Assembly (NCBI GenBank): GCA_009772935.1
Contig: WOUR01000026.1
Location: 1-64,000, forward strand
Origin: Rhodospirillaceae bacterium
Lineage (GTDB): Bacteria > Pseudomonadota > Alphaproteobacteria > Reyranellales > Reyranellaceae
DNA: 64,000 bases
Reading direction: 5' to 3'
Positions 11,430-24,445 of this stretch are shown here, one piece after another (the stretch's first letter is position 1; each line of letters starts with the position of its first letter). The notes under the pieces were generated by a model that did not search any database, had not been told where the DNA came from, and was given only the letters and a program-made list of their open reading frames with translations. A program made the translations under genes and the position numbers.

Positions 11430-12836
11430 CTAGCGTCCCGCCTCGCCGCCGCTGGCCGCCAGGATGGCGTCCACGACGATCTTCATTTTCGAGCCCAGCG
11501 AACCCTTCACCGCGACCACGTCCCCTGCCCTGAGCGCGGCGGCGACATCGCCTGCCAGCGCCGCCGAGTCCGGCCGGTGCACACCGCGCTGCGCGGGCTC
11601 GAGCCGCTGCCACAGAGCCTGCATGTGCGGACCGCACAGGAAGACCTGCGCCGCACCGCTCGCGGCCACCGCATCGGCGAGGCCCGCATGATAGGCATCC
11701 GCGTCCTCACCCAGCTCGCGCATGTCGCCCAGCGCCAGGATCCGCCGCCCGCCCGGCTGCGGCTCGGTCCGCGCCAGGACCGCCAGCATCGCCCCCACCG
11801 AAACCGGGTTGGCGTTGTAGCTCTCGTCCAGCAGCTCGATCGTGCCGCCGTCGAACGCCAGCCTGCGCCGTGCACCACGACCGGGCGAGGCCTTCACGTT
11901 GGCCAGGACGGCCGCCGCCTTCACCACATCCGCTCCCAGCGCCTCGACGACGGCCAGTGCGCCGATGCTGTTCAGCACCCAGTGTTCGCCGGCCGCGCCC
12001 AGCCGATACTCGATCCGGCGGCCGTGGATCAAGGCTGCAACATCACTGCCTGAATCCTGCAGGTCGCAAGCGACAAGACGTGCCTCCGCCGCCTCGCTGC
12101 GTCCGAAGCCGATGATGCGGGAAACGCCGAAATGACGGGCTTTTCCGGCCAGGCGCTCATAGTGGCGACTGTCGCGATTGAGCACGGCCACTGCGCCTTC
12201 CGCCATGCCGGCGAACAGGCAGCCCTTCTCGTCGGCCACCGCTTCCTCGCTGCCCATGTGGCCGATATGGACCGGCCCGACGTTGGTGACGATGCCGACA
12301 TGCGCCGCGACCTGCCGGGCCAGCGGTTCGATCTCACCGGGATGGTTCATGCCGATCTCGAAGACGCCGTAGCGCGCGTCCTGCGGCAGGCGCGCCAGGC
12401 TGATGGGCACGCCGACGTGGTTGTTGTAGCTGGCCATACTGGCTGAGGTCGGCGCCTGTGCCGACAACATCGCGCGCAGCGCGTCCTTGGTGCTGGTCTT
12501 GCCGACCGAGCCGGTGACGCTGGCGATACGCGCCGCGCTGCGGCGGCGGGCAGCGCGACCGAGTTCGACCAGCGCCTTCATCGTGTCGGGAACGCGGATC
12601 AGGGGACCCCCGGCGCCTTCGACGTCGCGCGACACGACGGCGGCCGCGGCACCGCGCGACAGGGCGTCGGCGACGAAGGCGTGACCGTCGGTCGTCTCGC
12701 CGCCCAGCGCGAAGAAGAGATCGCCCTTGCCGACGGCGCGGCTGTCGAAGGTCACGCCTTCGGCCTCGAACGGCGCGGTGACCGTCGCCGCCGACAGGGC
12801 GGACTGCACATCGTCGGAGGTCCAGAGCACGCTCAC
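11430..12836 (-). CDS. murF: UDP-N-acetylmuramoyl-tripeptide--D-alanyl-D-alanine ligase
   Basis: Mur ligase motif [27 protein letters not shown]; located between murE and mraY. Confidence 0.95.
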   Translation of the reverse strand: MSVLWTSDDVQSALSAATVTAPFEAEGVTFDSRAVGKGDLFFALGGETTDGHAFVADALSRGAAAAVVSRDVEGAGGPLIRVPDTMKALVELGRAARRRSAARIASVTGSVGKTSTKDALRAMLSAQAPTSASMASYNNHVGVPISLARLPQDARYGVFEIGMNHPGEIEPLARQVAAHVGIVTNVGPVHIGHMGSEEAVADEKGCLFAGMAEGAVAVLNRDSRHYERLAGKARHFGVSRIIGFGRSEAAEARLVACDLQDSGSDVAALIHGRRIEYRLGAAGEHWVLNSIGALAVVEALGADVVKAAAVLANVKASPGRGARRRLAFDGGTIELLDESYNANPVSVGAMLAVLARTEPQPGGRRILALGDMRELGEDADAYHAGLADAVAASGAAQVFLCGPHMQALWQRLEPAQRGVHRPDSAALAGDVAAALRAGDVVAVKGSLGSKMKIVVDAILAASGGEAGR

Positions 12837-14320
12837 GTCCCGCCTCCGGTCAGCGTGCGCGCCTCCTCGGCATCGTCGAAATGATGTGTCACGCCTTTGA
12901 TCGTCTGGCCGGTCTCGTGGCCCTTGCCCGCGATCAGCAGCAGGTCGTCGGCGCTCGACAGCGCCTCCATGCCAGCTGCGATGGCGGCGTGCCGGCCGTT
13001 TGCGATCTCGAGCCAGTTGCGCCGGCCGCCGGCGATGCCCCGCACGATCTCGGCGCGGATCGCCGCCGGCTCCTCGCTGCGCGGATTGTCGTCGGTCACG
13101 ATCGCGAGGTCGGCAAGACGCGTCGCGATCTCGCCCATCACCGGGCGCTTGGCACGGTCGCGATCGCCGCCGCAGCCGAAGACCACGACGAGCTTGCCGC
13201 GAGCGAAGGGCCGCAAGGTCCGCAGCACCGTCTCCAGCGCCTCGGGCTTGTGGGCATAGTCGACATAGACGGCGGCACCGGAGCGATGCCGGGCCACGAG
13301 CTGCAGGCGGCCGGGCGCGCCCGTCAGGTGGGCAAGAGCCTCCACGGCACGGGCCGGTTCGCCGCCCGTGGCCACCACGAGGCCGAGGGCCGCCAGCGCG
13401 TTAGAGGCCTGGAATCCACCGACCAGCGGGAGGTCGATCTCGTGACGCGCGCCCATGATGTCCAGCGCAAGGCGCTGCCCGTCCGGCGTCGGATCGTCAC
13501 TCAGCAACCGGATTTCCCGGCCCTTCGCGCCGTAGGTCCAGAAGCGGATGCCCCGCTGCCGGCAGATCGCACCGAGCGCCTCGGCCCGGTCGCTGTCGGC
13601 ATTGACGACCGCGGTTCCGCCCGGCGGCAGCAGGACCTCGAACAGGCGCGCCTTGGCCGCGAAGTAGCGATCCATCGACTGGTGATAGTCGAGATGCTCG
13701 TGCGTCAGGTTGGTGAAGGCCGCGGCCGCCAGGTGCAGCCCGTCGAGCCGGTGCTGGTCGATGCCGTGGCTCGACGCCTCGATGGCCAGATGCGAGACGC
13801 CTTCGCGCGCCAGCGTCGCGAGGTCCTCGTGAAGCTGGACCGGATCGGGTGTCGTCAGGCCGCCGTCGCGCACGAGGCCGGGCGAGACGATGCCCAGCGT
13901 GCCGACGCTTGCGGCCTTCAGCCCCATCCGCTCCCAGATCTGGCGCATGAAATGGACCGTCGAGGACTTGCCGTTGGTGCCGGTGACGGCGGCGATCGTG
14001 GCCGGCTGCAGACCGGCGAAGGCCGACGCCATCAACGCCACGCGACGCCGCGGATTGGCGTCTCGCACGACGACGATGCCGGGATCGAGCGAGGGCAGCA
14101 CCGCATCGGGCGCGGCCAGGATCGCGACGGCGCCGCGCCGCACGGCATCGTCGACGAACGCCGCACCGTCGTGCTGGGTACCCGGAAGGGCCGCGAAGAG
14201 ATAACCGGGCTGGACCTTGCGCGAGTCGAGCGTCAGGCCGGCGAGAACGGGATCGCGCGGAAGCGCGGAAGAGATCGCGTTTGCGTCGGCGCTCCGGCGC
14301 ATGAGCTCACTCAGACGCAA
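12833..14320 (-). CDS. murE: UDP-N-acetylmuramoyl-L-alanyl-D-glutamate--2,6-diaminopimelate ligase
   Basis: MRLSELMRRSAD...AVTGTNGKSSTVHFMRQIW...TDDNPRSEEP (DNPR meso-DAP motif). Confidence 0.95.
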   Translation of the reverse strand: MRLSELMRRSADANAISSALPRDPVLAGLTLDSRKVQPGYLFAALPGTQHDGAAFVDDAVRRGAVAILAAPDAVLPSLDPGIVVVRDANPRRRVALMASAFAGLQPATIAAVTGTNGKSSTVHFMRQIWERMGLKAASVGTLGIVSPGLVRDGGLTTPDPVQLHEDLATLAREGVSHLAIEASSHGIDQHRLDGLHLAAAAFTNLTHEHLDYHQSMDRYFAAKARLFEVLLPPGGTAVVNADSDRAEALGAICRQRGIRFWTYGAKGREIRLLSDDPTPDGQRLALDIMGARHEIDLPLVGGFQASNALAALGLVVATGGEPARAVEALAHLTGAPGRLQLVARHRSGAAVYVDYAHKPEALETVLRTLRPFARGKLVVVFGCGGDRDRAKRPVMGEIATRLADLAIVTDDNPRSEEPAAIRAEIVRGIAGGRRNWLEIANGRHAAIAAGMEALSSADDLLLIAGKGHETGQTIKGVTHHFDDAEEARTLTGGGT

Positions 14321-16172
14321 CGCGGCGCACTCCCGGACCGGGCGCGGCCGCCGTCTGACCGGGGGCCGGGCGAACCGGCAACGCCTTGCGGTGATCGCCC
14401 GGAGAACGGCGCACGCTGGCGGGCACGAGCTGCGGCGGAGCGACAGGTGGCGGTACCGGCGTCGAGGCGATCTCGATCGGTGGCAGCCCGTCCTTCAGGT
14501 CGCCCGGCAGGATGCCGTAGAGCGACACCATCTGCTCGATGATGACCTTGACCGAAGGGGCCGCCACCCAGCCGGCCGTCGCGTAACCACCAGTCTCGGG
14601 CAGGCCCTTCGGCTCGTCGAGCGAGACGATGATGACGAATTTGGGATCGTTCATCGGAAACGCGCCGACGAAGGAGCTGATCAGCGCCTTCTGGCGATAG
14701 CCGCCTCGCCCCGGCTTCTCGGCCGTGCCGGTCTTGCCGCCGACCTCGTAGCCGGGGACATTGGCGTTCTTGCCCGTGCCTTCGACGGCGTTCAGCCGCA
14801 GCAGCTGCCGCATGTTGACCGACGTCTTCTGCTGGATGACCCGCCGGCCCTTGTCGCTGCCCGCGTGGCGCTTCACCAGCGAGGGCTGGTAGAGGATGCC
14901 GCCGTTGATCATCGCCGCCGATCCCATCGCCAGGTGGAGCGGCGTCACCGAGATGCCGTGACCGAAGGCGATGGTCATGGTGTTGATCCTCATCCAGTGG
15001 CGCGGCCAGAGCGGCGCCGCGACTTCCGGAAGCTGGGTCGAGATGGGCTTGAGGAATCCGATCTTGTCGAAGAAGGCGCGCTGGCCTTCGGGTCCCATGA
15101 CCTCGACCGCCATCTTGGCCGAAGCGATGTTCGACGAGTACTTGAACGTCTCGGCCACGTTCAGCGGCCGGCGCTGGGCATGGTCGTCGTTGATGGTGAA
15201 GCGGTCGATGCGGATCGGCGACGTGGCGTCGAACACGCTGTTCAGCCCAACCTTCCCGCTGTCGAGCGCCATCGCCGTGTTGAAGATCTTGAAGGTCGAA
15301 CCCTGTTCGTAGACGCCGAGGGTCGCGCGGTTGAACAGCGCCTCGTTGGTGAGCGTCCGGGTGCTGTTGGGATTGTAGGTCGGCAGCGACGCCATGGCGA
15401 GGACCTCGCCGTTGGTGACGTCCATGACGATCGCGGTGGCGCCGATGGCCGAGAATTTCTGGACGGCGCGCGCGATCTCGCGCTCGACGATGCGCTGCAG
15501 GCGAAGGTCGATCGAGAGCTGGAGAGTCTCGCCGCTCTGGAGCTGCTGGTCGAAGTAGCGCTCCACGCCCGCCAGGCCGGTATTGTCGACGCTGGCATAG
15601 CCCATGATGTGCGCCGCCGCCGTTCCCTGCGGATAGATCCGCCGTTCCTCGGCCTGGAAGTCGAGACCTGGAATGCCGAGTCGGTTGACGCGGTCGTGCT
15701 CGCGCGGGCTCAGGCCGCGCTTGATCCAGACGAAGGTCCTGTCGCCTTCCAGCTTCTCGCGGACATCGTCGTACTTGAGGTCGGGCAGCGCCGTCACGAT
15801 CTTGCGCGCGGCTTCCTGCGGATCGATCAACAGGTGCGGATTGACGAAGGCCGACATGACCGGAACCGACGTCGCCAGCACGGCGCCGTTGCGGTCCACG
15901 ATGTCGGCGCGCTCCGACTGGATCGAGCCGCCGCGGGCGGCGACGCGCTGGGTCGGCTCGGCGCCGTCGCGCAGCAGCGACACGTAGCCCATGCGCAGGC
16001 CGACGGCCGTGAAGGCGATGCCGAAGATCACCGAGGCGATCACCAGGCGCTGGCGGGCGGTCTCCTGGACGTCACCCTTCAGGCGCTCCTTGGGCGAGGC
16101 GTAACGCGCGCCGGCCGCCGCGTTTACCGCGGCGGCCGGTTCGGGCGACCCAGACTTTCGCCACAGCTTCAC
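14307..16172 (-). CDS. ftsI: Peptidoglycan D,D-transpeptidase FtsI (PBP3), GTG start
   Basis: YEQGSTFKIF (SxxK), YSSNIASAK (SxN), KTGTAEKPG (KTG); GTGA overlap with ftsL. Confidence 0.95.
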   Translation of the reverse strand: MKLWRKSGSPEPAAAVNAAAGARYASPKERLKGDVQETARQRLVIASVIFGIAFTAVGLRMGYVSLLRDGAEPTQRVAARGGSIQSERADIVDRNGAVLATSVPVMSAFVNPHLLIDPQEAARKIVTALPDLKYDDVREKLEGDRTFVWIKRGLSPREHDRVNRLGIPGLDFQAEERRIYPQGTAAAHIMGYASVDNTGLAGVERYFDQQLQSGETLQLSIDLRLQRIVEREIARAVQKFSAIGATAIVMDVTNGEVLAMASLPTYNPNSTRTLTNEALFNRATLGVYEQGSTFKIFNTAMALDSGKVGLNSVFDATSPIRIDRFTINDDHAQRRPLNVAETFKYSSNIASAKMAVEVMGPEGQRAFFDKIGFLKPISTQLPEVAAPLWPRHWMRINTMTIAFGHGISVTPLHLAMGSAAMINGGILYQPSLVKRHAGSDKGRRVIQQKTSVNMRQLLRLNAVEGTGKNANVPGYEVGGKTGTAEKPGRGGYRQKALISSFVGAFPMNDPKFVIIVSLDEPKGLPETGGYATAGWVAAPSVKVIIEQMVSLYGILPGDLKDGLPPIEIASTPVPPPVAPPQLVPASVRRSPGDHRKALPVRPAPGQTAAAPGPGVRRVASE

Positions 16173-16723
16173 CGGGAACCCCCTTCGTTTCTCGAGAGGA
16201 TGTCGTCGATGGAGACTGCGACGCTCTGGCCGTCGCCAACCGGACCCGATGTTGCCGGCTCTTGGATCTGGGCCGGTCGAGGGGGCGTCGTGGGTCCGGG
16301 GGTACGCTTGGAAAGGGGTGCGGAGGCCGGCGAGGGGCTGCCGGCCTCCGCTGCGACGCGGCCACCACCACCGGGCAAAGTCGACGAGGGGACGTCGTTG
16401 CCCGTTCGTGGGGGGGAAGGAGGTGGTGGATCGCGCCGCGGGGGGACAGATTCGGGTTTGAGCTGATCGAGCCGGACGACCTGCTTGATGGATGCCGACT
16501 CGAGCTTGAGATGCTTCTGTGCGAGCACTTCGATGCGCTCGGATTCGTTCAGGTGAGCCCATTCGACCCGCAGGATGTGCGTGGCCTGCTGGCTCTCGAT
16601 GATCTTCTGGTTGGTGCGGTCGATGCGCTCCTCGAGGTCCTGCACCTTGTACTTGACGGTGAACAGGCCCACGGCCGTGGCGACGGCGACGACCGACCAG
16701 AACAGGAGACCGCGATGGATCAT
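16169..16723 (-). CDS. ftsL: Cell division protein FtsL with a long Pro-rich C-terminal tail
   Basis: [41 protein letters not shown]...: single TM plus coiled coil, positioned between rsmH and ftsI. Confidence 0.85.
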   Translation of the reverse strand: MIHRGLLFWSVVAVATAVGLFTVKYKVQDLEERIDRTNQKIIESQQATHILRVEWAHLNESERIEVLAQKHLKLESASIKQVVRLDQLKPESVPPRRDPPPPSPPRTGNDVPSSTLPGGGGRVAAEAGSPSPASAPLSKRTPGPTTPPRPAQIQEPATSGPVGDGQSVAVSIDDILSRNEGGSR

Positions 16724-17667
16724 GCGGCGCCTTCCGCGCCGAGCTTCTCGGCGACCCGCAGGCGGGCGGAGCGGGCCCGCGGATTGGCGGCGACTTCCTC
16801 GTCGGACGGCAGTACCGGTTTGCGCGAGAGATCGCGCAGGGTGGCGGTCCGCGCACCGGCGCCCGGCGGTGCGTGGCGCGACGGCCCCGGCGTCCGACCG
16901 GCACGGGCGCGCACGAATTCCTTGACGGCGCGGTCTTCGAGCGAATGGAACGACACGACCGCAAGACGGCCGCCCGGTGCCAGCACCTGCTCGGCGGCCG
17001 CAAGGCCGCGCTCGAGTTCGCCCAGCTCGTCGTTCACGGCAATGCGCAGCGCCTGGAAGGTGCGCGTGGCGGGATCGCTCTCGTCCCGTCCTTGCGGGCC
17101 GACCGCACGGCGTACGATCTCTGCCAGTTCGCCGGTGGTTTCGATGTGCTTGGTGCGGCGCGCCTCGACGATGCTGCGGGCCACGCGGCGACTGCGGCGT
17201 TCCTCGCCGTAGCGCCAGATGATGTCGGCAAGCTCCGTTTCGTTTGTCTCGTTGACGAGATCCGCCGCCGACGGACCGCTCTTTTCCATCCGCATGTCGA
17301 GCGGGCCCGAGGCACGGAAGGAGAAGCCGCGATCGGCCTGATCGAACTGCATCGACGAGACGCCGAGATCGAGCGCCACGCCATCGATATCCTCGACACC
17401 CTCGGCCGACAGGAGCTCGGCCATGTCGCCGAAGCGGCCCTCGATCAGGCGCAGGCGCGGCGCATAGCGCTCGGCCAGCGCCCGGCCGGCGGCGATCGCA
17501 TCGGGATCGCGATCGATGGCGATCACCTGACAATCGGCGCGATCGAGCATGGCGGCCGTGTAGCCACCGGCGCCGAACGTGCCGTCGAGATAGCGGCCGC
17601 CGTCGCGCGGCTGCAGCGCATCGACGACTTCGCGGGCCATCACCGGAACATGGCGGACTCCGCTCAT
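16720..17667 (-). CDS. rsmH: 16S rRNA (cytosine(1402)-N(4))-methyltransferase
   Basis: [41 protein letters not shown]...ISFHSLEDR-like ([14 protein letters not shown]). Confidence 0.96.
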   Translation of the reverse strand: MSGVRHVPVMAREVVDALQPRDGGRYLDGTFGAGGYTAAMLDRADCQVIAIDRDPDAIAAGRALAERYAPRLRLIEGRFGDMAELLSAEGVEDIDGVALDLGVSSMQFDQADRGFSFRASGPLDMRMEKSGPSAADLVNETNETELADIIWRYGEERRSRRVARSIVEARRTKHIETTGELAEIVRRAVGPQGRDESDPATRTFQALRIAVNDELGELERGLAAAEQVLAPGGRLAVVSFHSLEDRAVKEFVRARAGRTPGPSRHAPPGAGARTATLRDLSRKPVLPSDEEVAANPRARSARLRVAEKLGAEGAA

Positions 17668-18143
17668 GCGTCGCCTCCGCCCAGGTTGCGCACGAACGCG
17701 GCCATCTTCTCGCGTTCGGCTTCGCGGCGAGCCTGCCAGCGGCCGGGATTCCAGAGCTGGAACTTGTCGACCTTGCCCACCAGCATGACGCCGTCGGTCG
17801 CATCGAGCGTCTGGACGAACTCGGCGGGCATGGTGAAACGGCCGTCCGGCTCCAGCGAAATGGTGCGGGCGCCGGCCGAGAGATAGCCCGCCGGATCGAA
17901 GGCGTCGTCGTCGAGCGCGACCTTCAGCGAGCCCTTGGGGCCCAGCGCTTCGGCACGAAGGCGGTCCAGCATCGCATCGAAGCCCGCGCGGGAGTTGCCG
18001 TTCACGAGGCCGGGGATGGTCGGGGAATGATAGAGAACGAACGCGCCGCGATCTTCCGCAGGCAGTTCGTCGCGAAAAGCCGCGGGCAACAGAACCCGGC
18101 CTTTCTTGTCCAGCTTGATCAGGATCTCGGACCGGAATGCCAC
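17664..18143 (-). CDS. mraZ: Transcriptional regulator MraZ
   Basis: [28 protein letters not shown]... AbrB-like fold, first gene of dcw cluster. Confidence 0.93.
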   Translation of the reverse strand: MAFRSEILIKLDKKGRVLLPAAFRDELPAEDRGAFVLYHSPTIPGLVNGNSRAGFDAMLDRLRAEALGPKGSLKVALDDDAFDPAGYLSAGARTISLEPDGRFTMPAEFVQTLDATDGVMLVGKVDKFQLWNPGRWQARREAEREKMAAFVRNLGGGDA

Positions 18144-18200
18144 GGCCCATCTCCCCTCTAGACCCGCTGCAGGTGCCCCACGCTCCTGCGTCGTCTGTTA

Positions 18201-18238
18201 CACGGGATACAATGGGATATCATGGGAAAGACCGGGAT
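18201..18238. promoter_or_regulatory. MraZ-box-like operator: four GGGAW repeats at 10-bp spacing
   Basis: GGGAT acaat GGGAT atcat GGGAA agacc GGGAT: GGGA at 18204, 18214, 18224, 18234, upstream of mraZ. Confidence 0.75.
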
Positions 18239-18358
18239 GCAATTATCAAAGAGGAGAATCCACAAGGAATCTGAACGACTTAGACACAACATCTATTGTG
18301 CGCTCGCTGCATGCCAGCACAAGGGGTTGTAGACGCGACTCGTCACGCGGAAGCGAAA

Positions 18359-18749
18359 AGGGTCAGACGGCCTGTAAGCCGGGTTCTGTCCTCGCCCGAA
18401 AGCGATGGATGGCCATTCCTCTGGGACGCCCGTTACCGAACGCCTCGCGCGACCGACCCGGGCGACGACGCGGAAACACCGCTGCCGGTTGCCCGGCGTG
18501 TCGCCCCTATTTGGTCTTGCTCCCGGTGGGGTTTGCCGTGCCGCTTCCGTTGCCGGTCGCGCGGTGGGCTCTTACCCCACCGTTTCACCCTTGCCGTCCT
18601 GGCGAGCCAGGCAGGCGGTTTGTTTTCTGTGGCACTTTCCCTGGGGTCGCCCCCGCCGGACGTTATCCGGCACCGTGTCTCCGTGGAGCCCGGACTTTCC
18701 TCACCCGCGCGGTTGCCCACCCGAGTGCAGCCATCCAGCCGTCTGACCC
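18359..18749 (-). ncRNA. rnpB: RNase P RNA (class A)
   Basis: Reverse strand contains GAGGAAAGTCCGGGCTCC, ACAGAAAACAAACCGCC, AAGGGTGAAACGGTGGGGTAAGAGCCCACCGCG and GACAGAACCCGGCTTACAGGCCGTCTGACC. P1 ends pair: GGGTCAGACGG/CCGTCTGACCC. Confidence 0.96.
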
Positions 18750-18758
18750 GGCGCCTGA

Positions 18759-19448
18759 CTAGGCCGCCCGCCCCAGCGGGTCAAGCAGACCGGCGAGCAG
18801 CGCCTTCGTTTCCGGGTCGACCATGCCGTCCACCTGGGCCGGCCGGTAATGGCGCTGGAAGGCCTTGACGATCTCCTTCGGCGGCACGGCGAGCGGCGGC
18901 GCATAGCCGAATCGCTGAAGAGCCTTGTGGAAGTCGCCGTCGAGCGGCCGCGTGCCGGCCCTGGGCCACAGCCCTATCCCCTGCTCAGCCAGCACCTTCC
19001 AGGGAAAGCGACGACCGGGATCGATCTTGCGCTGGGGCGCGATGTCGGAATGGCCGACGACGTTGCGCGGCTCGATCGCCGGATGGCGCGCAAGGATGCC
19101 GCGGCACAGCTCGATCAGTGCCTCGACCTGTTCGGGCGGATAGTCGTGGCGATCTCCGTGCAGGTTCACGATCTCGATGCCGATCGACGTGCCGTTCAGC
19201 GCCTCGCGGCCGCGCCACCAGGATTTGCCGGCATGCCAGGCGGTGCGATCCTCGGGCACGAGACGGTAGGCGGTACCGTCGAGGTCCAGCACGTAGTGGG
19301 AGCTGACACGGTGCTCTCGCGCGGGGTCGCGCAGGATGTCGAGCGACTCCTTCAACGGCAGCTCCGTGTAATGCAGCACCAGTATGTCGACGATCCCGTT
19401 CGCCGGCCTCGGCGCGTGGTTGGGCGACGGCAGCTCGACGAGTTTCAC
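18759..19448 (-). CDS. N-acetylmuramoyl-L-alanine amidase (AmpD-like), GTG start
   Basis: [19 protein letters not shown]...[29 protein letters not shown]...[14 protein letters not shown]. Confidence 0.9.
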   Translation of the reverse strand: MKLVELPSPNHAPRPANGIVDILVLHYTELPLKESLDILRDPAREHRVSSHYVLDLDGTAYRLVPEDRTAWHAGKSWWRGREALNGTSIGIEIVNLHGDRHDYPPEQVEALIELCRGILARHPAIEPRNVVGHSDIAPQRKIDPGRRFPWKVLAEQGIGLWPRAGTRPLDGDFHKALQRFGYAPPLAVPPKEIVKAFQRHYRPAQVDGMVDPETKALLAGLLDPLGRAA

Positions 19449-19450
19449 GC

Positions 19451-20152
19451 TCAGGCCGCGACCAGACCGCGCTGCCTGCGCAGCCGGTCGTAGGCGTCGT
19501 TGATCAGCGCGAGCTTGCGGTTCGCCACCGCGATCGCCTCCTCCGGCAGGCCCTGCGCCATCAGCCGGTCGGGATGGTTGGCGCGAACCTGCCGCAGCCA
19601 GGCCTCGCGGATCTGCTCGTCGGTGGCCAGCGGGTCGATGCCCAGCACGACGCAGGGTTCGCATTCGACGACACCAAGTGCCGCCGCTTTCGCACGCTCG
19701 AAGCGAGAACTCGGCAGGCCGAAGATGCGCGCGACCTTGGCGAGATATTCAGCTTCCGCCGCATCAATCCTGCCGTCCGCCTGCGCAATGCTGAACAGGC
19801 CCTCGATCACATTCTCGAGGATTTCCGGCGCATCGGGAAACAGCGCCGCTACCTGACGCGCATAGGTCTCGAACCCGCCGGCATCGCGCTTGGCGAGATC
19901 GAAGAAGCGCTCGACATTCGCCTCCTCGCCCGGCGGCACCTCGAAGAAGTCGCGGAATGCCGCCCTCTCGACCTCCGAGACCTCGCCGTCGACGCGGGCC
20001 ATCTTGGCCCCCAGCGCGATGACCCCGATGGTGAAGCCGATCTGCCGCAGGCCGGGATGGCCGCCATCGTCGGCCGGCGGCGAAGACAACCCCAGCAGCT
20101 CGGCGATGCCGAGGCCGTTCATGCCCTCAACGATTTTGTCCCAGATCCTCAT
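19451..20152 (-). CDS. DnaJ/TerB-domain co-chaperone-like protein (DjlA-like)
   Basis: N-terminal TerB-like helices and a C-terminal J-domain ending with NHPDRLM / [14 protein letters not shown]. Confidence 0.85.
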   Translation of the reverse strand: MRIWDKIVEGMNGLGIAELLGLSSPPADDGGHPGLRQIGFTIGVIALGAKMARVDGEVSEVERAAFRDFFEVPPGEEANVERFFDLAKRDAGGFETYARQVAALFPDAPEILENVIEGLFSIAQADGRIDAAEAEYLAKVARIFGLPSSRFERAKAAALGVVECEPCVVLGIDPLATDEQIREAWLRQVRANHPDRLMAQGLPEEAIAVANRKLALINDAYDRLRRQRGLVAA

Positions 20153-20161
20153 GCCGTGTCC

Positions 20162-20893
20162 TTATACCAGCAGGGAGCCGATGGCGACGCAGACCAGCAG
20201 GCCGAGTGCAAGGCGGCGATAGAATTTCTCGCTGGCCAGCGGAAACAGCCGCTCGCCCACCACGCCGCCCAGCATCACGGCCGGTGCCAGGAACAGGCCC
20301 TGCACGCCGGTGCTCCAGCCGATCAGGTCGCGCGACGCGAACGATGCCAGGGCGATCAGGTCGACGAAGACGAAGTAGGTCGTGAGATTGGCCCGCACGC
20401 GCGCCGCCGGCTCGTTGCCCGCCAGATAGTAGAAGGCGATCGGCGGACCGGCCATGCCCGAGAGCCCGTTCAGGAAGCCGCTGGTCGCCCCGGCGGCGAA
20501 GGTCGTCGCCGCATTCGGTCGCCCGGGAAAGCGCCAGCCGCTGGCCAGCAGCGTGACCGCTCCCAGGATGATGGCCGAGATCGCCCAGCGCATCGGCTCG
20601 GGCTCGACTCCGGTCAGCGTATGGGTGCCGAGCGGAACGGCGAGGGCCGCCGCCACCAGCAGCAAGCCGATGCGCCGCCAGTCGACCAGCCGTACCACGC
20701 CCGGGACGAGCGGCAGGGCGACCGCGATCTCCAGCAGGAGGCAGAGCGCAATCCCGACCGCGGGCCCGTAGAGGGCCGAAAAGATCGGCGTCATCAGCAT
20801 CGCGGCGCCGAAACCGGCGAAGCCGCGCACCATGCCTGCAATGCAGGCAACCGCGGCAGACACGAGGAAGGGAAAGCTCAGCAGATCCGGCAT
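20162..20893 (-). CDS. Sulfite exporter TauE/SafE family protein
   Basis: [44 protein letters not shown]; polytopic; alternative start at 20938. Confidence 0.85.
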   Translation of the reverse strand: MPDLLSFPFLVSAAVACIAGMVRGFAGFGAAMLMTPIFSALYGPAVGIALCLLLEIAVALPLVPGVVRLVDWRRIGLLLVAAALAVPLGTHTLTGVEPEPMRWAISAIILGAVTLLASGWRFPGRPNAATTFAAGATSGFLNGLSGMAGPPIAFYYLAGNEPAARVRANLTTYFVFVDLIALASFASRDLIGWSTGVQGLFLAPAVMLGGVVGERLFPLASEKFYRRLALGLLVCVAIGSLLV

Positions 20894-20950
20894 TGCGAGC
20901 GGGACGCTAGCATTGCCGGAGTGCGGTGCGCGCATCATATAATGGAGGTC

Positions 20951-23146
<2,196 letters not shown>

Positions 23147-23232
23147 CAGTTCGAGCCTCGCCAATTTCGCCTGACCGTGTCTCGTCGAGAGTTTTCTCGC
23201 CCGCCTGAATGCGCTCGTTATAGTCCCGGCGC

Positions 23233-24444
23233 ATGTCCGCCGCGCCGACCGACCTTCGTCGCTATCTCGCCGCCCTCGCCTCGCTGACCCTGATCCAGGT
23301 CATCTCGACGATGGTCTTCAACCAGGCGTCGGTGCTGGCGCCCGCGGCCGCGGCCGAGTTCGGCGTCGCGGCGGCGGACGTCGCCTACTACGTGTCGATC
23401 GTCTATCTCGCGGCGATGATCTCGACCGTGGGCGGCGGCCCGCTCCCCCGCCGGCTGGGACCGATCCGATTCATCCAGACCGGTCTCACCGTCGCGGCCC
23501 TGGGCTCCTTCGTCTTCGCGACGGGCGGTGTCGCGATGGCCGCCCTCTCGGCATTCATCGTCGGGCTGGGCTCGGGCCCGCTCACCATCGCCAGCTCGCA
23601 CATCCTGGCCCGCGTGTCGCCGCCGCGCCTTGCAAACGTCACCTTCTCGCTGAAGCAGAGCGGCGTGCCCGTCGGCTTCGCGATCTGCGGCGCCGTGCTG
23701 CCGACCCTCGCGCTCGATTTCGGCTGGCGCTGGGCCGCGACCTCGGTCGGCTTCCTCTCGATCGCCGCGGCCGTTGCCATGCAGCCCTTGCGCAGCCTCT
23801 ACGACGACGAGCGCAGTGGCGGTTCCGCACGCCTGCCGACGCTGGCGGAAATCTTCGAGCCGCTGCAGCTTGCCTGGCGCGATCCCATCCTGCGGCCGAT
23901 GTGCTTCATCGGCATGCTGTTCTCGGCGACGCAGGCGATCGTCGTGAACTTCACCGTCGTCTACGCCGTCGATGGCCTGCAGATGTCCTATGTGCTGGCC
24001 GGCGCGCTCCTGTCGGCGGCAACGGTCGCCGGCGCCTTCGGCCGCATCTTCTGGGGCGCGCTCGCCGACTTGCTGCGAAGGCCGTCGGCCGTGCTGGCCG
24101 GCATCGGCGCCATCATCGCGATGGCCGCGACCGTGATGGCGTTCTCGACGCCCGCCTGGCCCACCACCGCCGTCTACATCGTCTGCACCATCCTGGGGGG
24201 CACCGCCGTCGGCTGGAACGGCGTCTTCATCGCCGAGAGCGCCTCGCGCGCCCCGCCGGGACGCGCCGCCGAGTTCACCGGCGCGACGCAACTCTTCGTG
24301 TTCTGCGGCGCCCTCCTCTCCCCGCTCCTGTTCCGCACGGTGCTGGCCATCACCGGCGTCTATGAGGCGGGCTATCTCCTCCTGGCGGCGGGCGTGGCGA
24401 CCGCGTCGTTCTTCCTCGGTCGCGCAGCGCTCAGCCGATCCTGA
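23233..24444 (+). CDS. MFS transporter
   Basis: 12-TM hydrophobic pattern; MSAAPTDLRRYLAALASLTLIQVISTMVFNQASVLAP... Confidence 0.85.
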   Translation: MSAAPTDLRRYLAALASLTLIQVISTMVFNQASVLAPAAAAEFGVAAADVAYYVSIVYLAAMISTVGGGPLPRRLGPIRFIQTGLTVAALGSFVFATGGVAMAALSAFIVGLGSGPLTIASSHILARVSPPRLANVTFSLKQSGVPVGFAICGAVLPTLALDFGWRWAATSVGFLSIAAAVAMQPLRSLYDDERSGGSARLPTLAEIFEPLQLAWRDPILRPMCFIGMLFSATQAIVVNFTVVYAVDGLQMSYVLAGALLSAATVAGAFGRIFWGALADLLRRPSAVLAGIGAIIAMAATVMAFSTPAWPTTAVYIVCTILGGTAVGWNGVFIAESASRAPPGRAAEFTGATQLFVFCGALLSPLLFRTVLAITGVYEAGYLLLAAGVATASFFLGRAALSRS

Positions 24445-24445
24445 C

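Noticed and set aside
18296-18868. Plus-strand ORFs of 95-218 aa at 18.1-18.9 kb
   Set aside because: They overlap RNase P RNA; no protein family features.
19574-20950. N-terminal extension of the 1190-aa UvrB ORF
   Set aside because: Antisense to the DnaJ/TerB and TauE genes; the conserved UvrB start is near 20951.
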